Shown here piece after piece: positions 43,523 to 52,649 of a stretch of 64,000 nucleotides of DNA. Each line of letters starts with the position of its first letter. The stretch's first letter is position 1. The DNA is from Sternotherus odoratus (lineage: Eukaryota; Chordata; Testudines; Kinosternidae): positions 3,978,651 to 4,042,650 of the forward strand of contig JAVMKO010000003.1 in the NCBI GenBank assembly GCA_032164245.1. The letters run 5' to 3'. Both the position numbers and the translations under genes were made by a program. The notes beneath the pieces were generated by a model, which was not told where the DNA came from, did not search any database, and saw only the letters and a list, made by a program, of their open reading frames with translations.

Positions 43523-44002
43523 GGAAACCAGCGCCGGGTCCCGCGCTCAAACCTCCCGCGCACCCACCCCAGCGGAAATACGTCACGACCCGCCCTTGTG
43601 TCCTTTCCCGGCATACCCCGCGGCTCGCTCGACCGAGCAGGAGATGGAGACGCCCAGTCCCGGGTTCATTTCCGACATGGCCGCGGTCTCGTTTCCCCGT
43701 GACCGTACAACAAGATGGCGGCACCCTCGTGGCCTTTTTCCCGGCATGCCCCGCGTAGCCGTCTTCCCGATTCCGTACGTGAAGATGGCGGCGCCTGAAC
43801 TATTTTCCCAGCATGCCGTGCGTGACGATTTCCCTTCTGCAAGGTGACGGTGCCCCTTTCCCGCCATGCCCCGCGCCGATTCCGTACGTGAAGATGGCGG
43901 CGCCTGAGGTATTTTCCCAGCATGCCGTGCGTGACGATTTCCCTTCTGCAAGGTGGCGGTGCCCCTTTCCCGCCATGCCCCGCGCCGATTCCGTACGCGA
44001 AG
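43523..44002. promoter_or_regulatory. Bidirectional CpG-rich promoter of CENPO and PTRHD1 with repeated cassettes
   Basis: The 480 bp between the two divergent start codons is CpG-rich and TATA-less. A 109-bp unit recurs with starts near 43769, 43878 and 43987 (the last runs into PTRHD1 exon 1), plus a more diverged copy before them. Each copy carries an AAGATGGCGGC motif (43712, 43782, 43891, 44000), which fits the YY1 consensus, and TTCCCAGCATGCC-like or TTCCCGGCATGCC-like motifs resembling ZNF143/THAP11 sites. Such motifs are common in housekeeping bidirectional promoters. The factor assignment is by motif only. Confidence 0.75.
43769..43998 (+). repeat. 109-bp tandem repeat in the CENPO/PTRHD1 promoter
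   Basis: Copies start at 43769, 43878 and (partial) 43987 and are nearly identical apart from a few substitutions, so the duplication is recent compared with the genes. Each copy ends with GATTCCGTACG then the AAGATGGCGGC motif. Confidence 0.9.
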
Positions 44003-44215
44003 ATGGCGGCGCCCGGCGGCAGCTCCGGGCGGCGGTTGGTGCAGTACGTGGTGCTGCGCGGGGACCTGCAGCGGGAGCCGCTCTCGTGGCCGCTGGGGGC
44101 CCTGGTGGCTCAGGCCTGCCACGCGGCCCTGGCCGTGGTGCACGCGCACGCCGGGCACGCGGACACCGGGGCCTACCTGGCCGAGGGGGGCCGCATGAGG
44201 ACCGTGGTGCTGGAG
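44003..44215 (+). CDS. PTRHD1: PTRHD1 exon 1
   Basis: Encodes [20 protein letters not shown] to MRTVVLE. The start codon sits inside the last AAGATGGCGGC promoter motif. GTGAGC donor follows at 44216. Confidence 0.95.
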
Positions 44216-47200
44216 GTGAGCGGGGCCCGCCGGGAGCCCCTCGCTCGGGGGGGGGGGCGGCGCTCGAGGGCCCGTGGGCGTGGGTGATGGGAGGGGGTGG
44301 GGGCCTGGGGGGAGCAGGGAGCCAGGATGGCCCCTAGTGGGGAGGGGAAGAAGCCCAGGGGTGGGGGTGGGGCTGGGGGCCCAAGGGGGGAGCGGGGAGC
44401 CAGGAGGGCCCCTAGTGGGGAGGGGAAGAAGCCCAGGGGTGGGGGTGGGGCTGGGGGCCCAAGGGGGGAGCGGGGAGCCAGGAGGGCCCCTAGTGGGGAG
44501 GGGGGAGGAGGAGAAGCCCAGGAGACGAGGGGGATGAGGGACTTCTGGTGGGGAGTGGGGCTGGGGCCCATGGGGGGAGCGGGGAGCCAGGAGGGCCCCT
44601 AGTGGGGAGGAGGAGAAGCCCAGGCGAAGGGGGTAGGAGGCTAACGGTGGGGGTGGGACTGGGGCCCAAGGTTGGGGAGGCCCAGGCCTGGGGGGAGAGG
44701 GGTCTCAAGAGGCCCTTGGTGGGGATCAAGCAGTGTGAGGTCTGCCCGTGTTGGAGACGCTGGAGGGCAGGTTTGCGCAGGGACCAGCCTCCGGGGCGCC
44801 CAGCTTCATTTAGTGCCTGGCTAGGTCCATGCTGCAATTTCCCATGTAGGACCCTTCGTTCCTCCATGTGAGGGTAAAGCTCTGGGACGGGGCTGGTGGG
44901 CGTGTGTGCGCCGAGCCCTAAAGCCGTGCCCTGGCAGAAGGAAGAGGTGCAAAGCAGCCTGGGTCTCCGTGATGTGAACCAGGAACATATCCTGCAGAGC
45001 ATCCTGGCATGGGTGCAGGTTCATGGCTCTGCAAAGCATCAGGCTTTACTTCCAGCACTGCCAAAGCACGGGACATTTGGCAGCCCCTGCTTTAGGGAAG
45101 GCAGGTAGGGCTGCAGAAAAGTAGGCCAAGCAGACCAAAACCAGAGCATCTGGTCACCCTGCAGGTTCTGTTTTGATCCACATGCTCAGCTGCTCGCACC
45201 AGCACGATGCTCCAGAATTCAAATCACTTGTGGAGTCTACAAGTCCCAACTGTCACTTGGATTAAAGAAAGTCCATTGGCATAAATAAATAAGCAGTTGT
45301 CAGGGCAGTTTAATCTGATACAGTCAAGTATCTGTCCAGTGGGGCATTGCAGTACTGGAATTTCTATATCATCTGTCCATACAGTGGCTATTGTTTACTT
45401 CTAAACTGTGAGATGAAGGCGTGACAGATTGCACACCTTAGAATGCTGTGTCGCTTGGACATTTCTGCATACAATGCTTTCCCTCGGTCTGAACGTTCAG
45501 AATATAGGTTACAATTCTAAATCATTGATGAAGATAGTGAACAGAATGAAACCCAGAACTGATCCCTGCGGGACCCCACTCGTTATGCCCTTCCAGCATG
45601 ATTCTGGATCACTGATACCTACTCTAATGAATCCAATCAACACATGCCACACTATTAGCCCAATATAAATAGAGATGGTTATTCAAGTGTCCAACATATT
45701 CAGAAATGGGGAGTGATGAGCAGAAATGGCCATCCAGGGCCTACAAGCGCCACACGCTGTGGGCCACCACAGTTCCCTTGCATTGCTGCTCACTAAACAT
45801 CTCCGGTGCTTTGCCTATCACATTGTTCCAGGGTGTATAAAGGTTGGTACTTTTCTTCCCCACTGTCATCTTCAGTCTGCTGAACTAGAAGCAAACAGGT
45901 GCATTCTGTCCATTTAGATAATGGCAAACAGATACACTTATAAAGTTTGCGGACGATACCAATCTGGGAGGGGTGGCAGTTGCTTTGGAGGATAGGCTTA
46001 AAATTCAAAATGATCTGGAGAAATAGTCTGAAGTAAATAGGATGAAATTCAATAAGGAGAAATGCAAAGTCCTCCATTTAGGAAGGAACAGTCAGTTGCA
46101 CGCACACACAATGGGAAATGACTGCCTAGGAAGGAGTACTGCAGAAAGGGATCTGGGGGTCATAGTGGATCACAAGCTAAATATGAGTCAGCAATGTAAC
46201 GTTGCCAAAAAACGAACATCATTCTGGGATGTATTAGCAGGAGTGTTGTAAGCAAGACATAAATAAGAAATAATTCTTCTTCTCTACTCTGTGCTGAGTA
46301 TTGTGTCCAGTTCTAGGCACCACATTTCAGGAAGGATTTGGACACATTGGAAAAATTCCAGAGAAGAGCAACAAAAATGATTAAAGGTGTAGAAAACATG
46401 ACCTAGGAGGGAAGACTGAAAAAATTGGGTTTGTTTAGTCTGGAGAAGAAAAGGCAGAGGGGACATAAGTTTCCAAGTATGTAAAATGCTGTTACAAGGA
46501 GGAGGGGGAAAAAATGTTTTGCTTAACCTCTTAGGATAGGAGAAGAAGCAATGGGCTTAAATTGCATCAAGGGAGGTTCAGGTTGGACTTTAGGAAAACT
46601 TCCACATGGGCAGGGCGGTTAAGCTGTGGAATAAATTGTCTAGGGAGATTGTAAAATCTCCATCACTGGGGATTTTTAAGAGCAGGTTGGACAAACACCT
46701 GTCAGGGATGGTCTAGATAATTAGTCTTGCCATGAGTGCAGTAGACTGGGGTAGATGACCTCTCGAGGTCCCGTCCAATTCTATGATTGTCCAATAAATC
46801 CAGGGGTGAAAATAAGGCAGTACAGGTCGGCATGGCATACCGGTAAAAAGTGGCTGCCGGTACCAGCCCCTACTGCCAATGAGGGGGCGCAAAAAGAGCA
46901 GTGATGTTCAAGTCCTGCCACGGCAAAAGTATCCTGCTTAAAGCGCTGCCGGTGCAGCGCCCCTTTTACCCACCCCCCAGCTGCCGACGGGGGCAGTTTG
47001 GGGGGGGGGGGCAAAAGGAGCAGCTAATGGGGCTGGAGCCCTGGGTGGTCTGGCAGGGGGATGCTGACCCCTACCCCTGCCCCTTCTGGGGGGGGGGGAG
47101 CAGCCCCCATATCAGTAAGAGAAATTTTACTTTCACCCCCAAATAAATCCTCCATCAGAGTCCATACCCACCGGTCCCCTGGAAGAGAGCTCCTTCCCCA

Positions 47201-48609
47201 CTCCAGATGCAATCAAAATTCACCTCCATTTAAGCATCTGATTCTATTTAGAGCCCATACTTAGGGCTTGCCTATGTTACTAATTGGGGGGGGGGGGGGG
47301 ATAGCTATACCAGCAGCGCCCCCTAGCGTAGATGCAGTGTAAGCTCACAGGAGGAGATTTTTCTACTATATAGCTCAGGGGTTCTCAAACTTCCTGTTCC
47401 TGTGCGCTGCGACCCCGGGGTATGTCCGCGGAATTGCCACCAAACGGAATACTTCTGGTTTCGGCGGCATTGCGGCGGACTCGCAGCGCTTTTCTGTATG
47501 CTGCCGAAAGCAGAAGTATTCTTGTCGGCGGCTTTTTGGTGGCCACGCTCCTGCATTCAGAGTGGCCGTCAAAATGCTGCCGCATGCAACCGGAGCTCAC
47601 AACCCCCCAGGAATCAACAGGGGGGTTGCGCCCCCCCGTTTCAAAACCCCTGGTATAGCTAAGCTATAGCATCAGAAGCAATCTTCTGTTGGCTCAGTTG
47701 CATATACATCAGGGGATTTGCCAGCATAGCTGTGTCAGCTAGGGGTGCATGATTATTTTGTAGTATAGATTAAACCTTAGACTCTAAGTTTGTTAGGAGA
47801 CAGACAGATCTGTAAAGTGCTGTTCACTCCTCAGCACAGTATATTACTAATCACATGTGCCCTGTCGTGACACTTTTCCCAGTAACTGACTACAGCTGCC
47901 CCTTGAATCACAGGAAAGCAGATTCTCCGGAACACTCCTGGTATTTTTTCGTGACGGGATTTCTCTCCTGTAGGCAGAATTGCAGACTTGAGTTACTCTC
48001 AAGAATTAGACTTCTTTTGGACGCATATATAAAATGGAGGCCCTGCCTCCATTAGGGAACACTAGGTACCTATGGAAGGGTTACCACTATGTCCTGGCTA
48101 ACTGTGTGAGTCCCTTTAAAGTTTCACTGGCAGAGTTATTCTTATTCGATTCCTAAAAACCTATGAAGTATTCTGCATCCGCAACAATTGCTACTGGCTG
48201 CATTTCAGTTGCATGTGGGTAGTTCTCTCTAGATTTTGCATACGCAGTTTAAGTGCTTTGAGATCCTTCTGATACCTTGTAACTAGAAAGTGGTCTTCCA
48301 ATAGTCTGTGTGTGTGGGGGGGGAGCAGTACAGAGGTGGAAGTTCTGATCCGTCCGCAGAAGGGCTGCCTTCCTGCTGGCTTTCCATGGCAATCTCACGT
48401 TCAGCTCACAGTGAATTTTTCATCCCCCCATTTTCTAGGCCCTGGATGAGGGTGCCTTGACGACACTAGCCGAGACTCTGAAGCAACACAACGTCGATCA
48501 CAAAGTGTGGATAGAGCAGCCAGAGAACATAGCTACTTGCATCGCACTCAGACCCTACCCCAAGGAGGAAGTGCACCAGCATCTGAAGATGTTCAAACTG
48601 CTCAAATGA
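44003..48609 (+). CDS. PTRHD1: Peptidyl-tRNA hydrolase domain containing 1, complete (2 exons, 127 residues)
   Basis: Small Pth2-fold protein; the family resembles bacterial/archaeal-type peptidyl-tRNA hydrolase 2, but the cellular role of PTRHD1 is not firmly settled. Exon 1 is 44003-44215 (71 codons, GTGAGC donor), exon 2 is 48439-48609 (56 codons plus TGA; TTTTCTAG acceptor). The protein starts [20 protein letters not shown], has the family block [20 protein letters not shown] and GRMRTVVLE, and ends with [20 protein letters not shown] and FKLLK. Human PTRHD1 is about 140 residues with the same blocks. I chose the ATG at 44003 because the protein aligns from there and the context is strong (A at -3, G at +4); an in-frame ATG 27 codons upstream (43922) lies in promoter repeat and would add a non-conserved extension. 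Confidence 0.96.
44315..44620 (+). repeat. 77-bp minisatellite in PTRHD1 intron
   Basis: AGGGCCCCTAGTGGGGAGGG recurs near 44328, 44405, 44482 and 44593 (77, 77, 111 bases apart), with GAAGAAGCCCAGGGGTGGGG between. Confidence 0.9.
45500..45640 (-). mobile_element. LINE-like fragment, probably antisense
   Basis: ATCATTGATGAAGATAGTGA and GATCCCTGCGGGACCCCACT are phrases shared by a widespread reptile repeat, likely an antisense CR1-type piece. Short and degraded. Confidence 0.45.
45915..46795 (+). mobile_element. CR1 LINE 3' end
   Basis: Contains the end of the coding region (TTTGCGGACGATACCAATCT; AAATGCAAAGTCCTCCATTT) and 3' UTR (CCAGAGAAGAGCAACAAAAA, GATGACCTCTCGAGGTCCCG) ending CCAATTCTATGATTG. 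5'-truncated, as is usual for CR1. Confidence 0.92.
47376..47652. mobile_element. hAT-type miniature element with internal palindrome
   Basis: Ends CAGGGGTTCTCAAAC (left) and reversed CAGGGGTTTTGAAAC (right). Flanks ATATAGCT (47368-47375) and GTATAGCT (47653-47660) match in 7 of 8. Inside, GCCACCAAACGGAATACTTC is mirrored by GAAGTATTCTTGTCGGCGGC...TTTTTGGTGGC, like the element at 19669-19956. Confidence 0.85.
48439..48609 (+). CDS. PTRHD1: PTRHD1 exon 2
   Basis: Encodes [40 protein letters not shown] and [16 protein letters not shown], stop TGA. Conserved C-terminal half of the Pth2 fold. Confidence 0.96.
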   Translation, partial: ALDEGALTTLAETLKQHNVDHKVWIEQPENIATCIALRPYPKEEVHQHLKMFKLLK

Positions 48610-48750
48610 CCTTTACCCTGGCTTCCCATTACAGGTCCCTCACCTTCGTTGTCACTCAGACTTAACCAGAACGTGTAGCTTTCCTGGGTGCGTCTGGCTG
48701 TAAAAATGGTACTGATGTATATGGAGACAATAAAGCTGCCTGTGTCCCAA
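48610..48750 (+). terminator. PTRHD1: PTRHD1 3' UTR and poly(A) signal
   Basis: A short 3' UTR follows the stop. AATAAA occurs at 48729-48734, followed within about 20 bases by TGTGTCCC, a plausible GU-rich downstream element. This gives a 3' UTR of roughly 140 bases. Confidence 0.75.
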
Positions 48751-49039
48751 AAGCATCATTTTAAGATGCAGCTGCTGAAGAACATATAACCTTGTTACTG
48801 CATGTTACTGTTAAAGCTGATGCTCTTCAGTGGAGATGATGAAACATCTTTCACTTCCATGGAAAGGGATTTTGGTAGAATATATGAATTCAGCTTATTC
48901 CGGAATAAATATTCACCTGCCAGCCTTGAGCGATCAAAATTGCAGTGAGCAAAGATGGAAAAGATCTAATGGGACACTTAGTGTGTGTCCCAGTCAGAGT
49001 GGCTTTTTCCCTACAACAAACTCACTAGGTTAGTCCACT

Positions 49040-49140
49040 GCTTGCATCCGATGAAGTGGGTATTAGCCCACGAAAGCTTATGCTTCAAAACTTTATAGTT
49101 AGTCTTTAAGGTGCCACAGGACTCTGTTACCTCTAGGTTG
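49040..49140 (+). repeat. Dispersed repeat copy (AGTGGGTATTAGCCCACGAA family)
   Basis: TTGCATCCGATGAAGTGGGT, CCACGAAAGCTTATGCTTCA, TAGTCTTTAAGGTGCCACAG. Same family as 39555-39750. Confidence 0.8.
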
Positions 49141-49339
49141 TGTCAGTTCTCATTTTTAGATGTCTCCAGAAATCCACTGCTTCCAGGGGAGGAATTATTC
49201 CTTAGACCAACAGGTCTTGCTTTCTAGAGCAGAAGTTTTCTAGACATTCAGCCTTAATTTCACCTCATCATTCCTCTCTCTGATACTGAATTCTTCTCCT
49301 GCCACGGCCTATAGAGAACAGGCAGTAGCGAGATGTCTT

Positions 49340-49560
49340 TTAGTTTGTTTTTCAGTCCTGCTGGAGCTGTTTTAGTTCTGTCTTCCCATAAGTCAGCTCC
49401 TCCAGGCTTCTCATCCTCCTTGTTGTTCCTCTTTGAGCTCTCCAGTTTGTCTGGGTCTTCCAAATAACGAGGCATCCATGTGCAGTCTGCCCTCTAACAG
49501 CTGGGATGATGCCTCTGTGTATGCAGCCCAAAATCATAGCTACCGTCGCGCATAACAAGC
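49340..49560 (-). mobile_element. CR1-like fragment, antisense
   Basis: CTCCTTGTTGTTCCTCTTTG and AGCTCTCCAGTTTGTCTGGG are reversed forms of the CR1 3' phrase on gagaggaacaacaaggag and a squeezed following part. Confidence 0.5.
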
Positions 49561-50574
49561 CTGCAGTTACACACAGGTTTGGAAGCTGTGTTACCCTACT
49601 GTGCTGTCGGTACCCTATTGTGCTATATCTCTCAACACTACTGCTGCCCTGCTTTCTGGCGTCCATTGCTTCCCTGTGGAGCAGAAGAATTGTCCACAGC
49701 TGTTTGATAGTTACCCAGAGTTTGTTTGTGGGGAGCAGCTCTTGTTAAGTGCTATAGGGTAACCCTCTACTGGCAGTAGTAAATAACTTGCCACAAACTA
49801 TCGTTGGGCTCTAAGATCCAGCTGCCTGACACCCTCGCCAGCTGCTCGCTTGCTTCCCCATAATATAAATGCCAATGCAGGGGGGTGAGGACATCAAGGA
49901 TTTGAAATGAGCAATGCTAAGAAAGGGGGAGTCACAGAATGAAATCAAGAAAGAGAGAAATGTAGGATGAATACAAGGAAAAGCTTCCATGGAGGTTTGA
50001 AACCCTGATGCCTTCATCTCTAGTGTATGCTGGAAGGAGCGTTCCTGCCTCAGTCACAAGGGGATGGAGTGGGTGAGCGAACTGATCTCTTCCATCGCTG
50101 TCAGCTCTGCCACTGCTGCTCAGCCTTGGTAGCTTTCCTTAGCCTCATTCTACATACAGTGAGCACTAGTGCCGTGTCTCTGATTCACCTCCATGCTGCT
50201 GCTCTGCTTGGAGTCACAGGTCTGCCCTTTCACCCAACCACCTCGCGATCAGTCAGGCTTTCCCCCCAGATTCACTCCTTTTACCTTTGTTTCCACTGCT
50301 GCAGCTCTGCATCCAGCACAAGCCCTGATGCTGTTTTGCCCTAAGCAAAAGGCAAGGGAAAGCTTCCTCTGTTTTTAACCTCAGGAAGGAGTGTGAGGAA
50401 ATACCAGGGGGACAGGAGGGAAGGAGAGTGGTTACTGAAGATACAATTTTGCCCCCTGGGATAACTCTTCAAAGCTCCCAGTGTTGTGTGCTAGTGCGGC
50501 ATTTTGCATTAGACCTCATTTTTGGCAATTTCTTATGCCACAGGGTGGTACGGTGTAAGGGGGAGTTTTAAATA

Positions 50575-50848
50575 CAGTAGAGACTCGATTATCCAGGATG
50601 ATAGGGGAAAGATTAATCCTGGTTAATAAAATCCCGGATAATCACCATCCATAGGAAATATGGGGAGGAGGGTTGGTTCACCAGCCACCCTGCGCCGGGG
50701 GGAGGAGGTGTTGGTTCACTGGCTGCCCTGGTGAGTTGGGTTTTATTTGTGTGCTTGGGGCGGCAACAAAGCCGGAGCCGGCCCTGCGAGTTATGTGTAT
50801 TTTTTTGAGATCCTGGTTAATCCATCCTGGATAATCGAGAGTCTACTG
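50575..50848. mobile_element. Tigger (Tc1/mariner, pogo-type) miniature element
   Basis: Ends CAGTAGAGACTCGATTATCC (left) and reversed CAGTAGACTCTCGATTATCC (right), inverted over about 25 bases with two mismatches, each side bordered by TA (50573-50574 and 50849-50850). ATCCCGGATAATCACC lies inside. No transposase. Confidence 0.9.
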
Positions 50849-52339
50849 TAAACCCAAGTGTCTTGATTCAAGCCAGGCATTTAGCTTGTTACCCTAAGGG
50901 GTTAATATGATATGGATAGAAATGATTGATGATGCTCTTCAAAGAGGGGGTTAGTGAAGCTGTTTTTTGGATCGGAGTTAGATTATTCCCCACGGGTTGT
51001 TACAAAGCCAGCCACACGGGGCTGATGGCCCAGAGCTAGAAAGGGAAACAGACTGATCTACGAGCACTGTCCAAGCTAAAGGAAATGCAAAACGAAAGAT
51101 GCTAGCACTGCTGGTGAGAGAGAGCCCCCCTCCCTCACCCCCTCTTCATATGTGACCCCATGCAGCGTAGCTCCTCATGGAAAAGGCTTGACTTTGTTTT
51201 CATAAAGCAGGTTTGTTCTCTATGCAGGTAAGTCTCATTTGCTCACACGTGGCTGTGAATTGGCCGTTCTTATTTCAGTGGAACTGGGTTGAAAATAAAC
51301 ATGGTTTTCTTTACCAGTGTCAGGTTTGCTCTGGCTTTGGCTCACTGGGTTTGCCTCCTGAGCTCTGTTAATCTGGTATGAGGGGTTATCCACCCCAAAC
51401 ATCCAACTACAGCTGCTCCTGCAGCCACCCTTGAAAGCCAGAGCAGACGTGCCCCAAAGGGATCACCATTTCAAACCTCCTCCCATCCCCTTTCCATCAG
51501 AGCAGCTTTCCTCTGGGATTCACAGTAATGCAGGCCCATGCAGTTGCCAGACCAGTGGGAGGATGGATCCACTCACCCTCTCAAGAGGCTGAAAACCAAG
51601 CATGTCATTGCCTATGGGATGGCCTTGAGTTCTGCCCCATGGGGGTGCAGGAACCAAACCAGTACCTGCTGCCTGCTTCAGGTTTTAGTACAGACAAGAT
51701 TTCTGCTGCCCCTGATCGCAGGCACGTGGAAGAGGTGGTTGTGGGTGGTGCCTTTGCCCTTTCAAATACCACTCGCCATAGGAACAAAGCCTGGGTGTGT
51801 AGCTAGCCATCTAGAAGTGGCATGCAGCCGTAGCCTGTTCAGTAATCCTCCATCTCACCACAGCTGCGTAAGCAAAACCTCTCACAGTAAAGAAAATGCG
51901 GTTGGGTGCCCGGTGAGGCACCAGCTTTAATAAGAGCGCTACTGATGCATTACTAGAAACCCCTGGGAGGCTGCGTAAGTTACATTACGTCACAAGAGTC
52001 AAGCTGCACTAGATCACGACTACCGCCATATAAATAAAGTTAAACAGGGTGAGGAAAAACCCCTGCAGTATTCTACACAAATGAGCCAAACCCTGCAACA
52101 CCACCAGTGTCAATCATACAGGGAGCTACTCCTGCAGGACTGTATTGGGCTGTTTCACAAGGGGCCATCACCTTGTGGGCTGAAGAGCAACGAAACCAGT
52201 TCCTGTAAATGATCGCAGCAGCCACAGTTCAACTGGGGGAAGCTTCCCTAAAAAGGGGGCCTGGGTGTAACAATAATTAACCCTTGTGGAATGACCTCTA
52301 AGCAGGGGGCGGCCATTCAAGAACTGAGTCAGCAGCTAA

Positions 52340-52460
52340 TCTCCCCATTGTAAACGAGGGGCAGAGAGATGGAGTGAGTCACCCCAGGACACCCAGCAAG
52401 TCCGTAGAGAAGTTGGTGGTAGAGGCCAGGTGTCCTGAGGCTCATTCTCTTGCCAGATCA
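52340..52460 (-). repeat. MIR-like fragment, reversed
   Basis: CCCCATTGTAAACGAGGGGC, AGTGAGTCACCCCAGGACAC, CCAGGTGTCCTGAGGCTC. Confidence 0.55.
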
Positions 52461-52649
52461 ATCTCCCTTGCTCCAATAGGGCAAAATACTGTTCAGTTGA
52501 CTAGCGCTGCAGGAACAAGGCTGTATTTAGTTTCATCTGGGGTTGGAGCAGGCTTGTCCCTCCCCCAGAAACTTAACGGAGCCTCTTGAGAGAAGGGCTT
52601 GGCCAAGTTCTCCCTGCCGGGGGGGAGGGGGGGGTATTTTTTTTCACTC

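Larger units (their letters stand above)
44216..48438 (+). other. PTRHD1: PTRHD1 intron
   Basis: Contains a minisatellite, a LINE-like reversed piece near 45500-45640, a CR1 3' end and a hAT-type element, listed separately. No further exon needed: exons 1 and 2 join in phase 0. Confidence 0.85.

Noticed and set aside
42922..43614. 230-codon Pro-rich minus-strand frame over the CENPO start
   Set aside because: Arises from C runs of the minisatellite; the CENPO exon is read in another frame.
43922..44002. Upstream in-frame PTRHD1 start giving a 27-residue extension
   Set aside because: The added residues come from promoter repeat and have no counterpart in recalled PTRHD1 proteins; the ATG at 44003 has strong context.
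43583..44158. 191-codon minus-strand frame across the promoter
   Set aside because: It is antisense to the promoter repeats and PTRHD1 exon 1 and repeats with the 109-bp unit.
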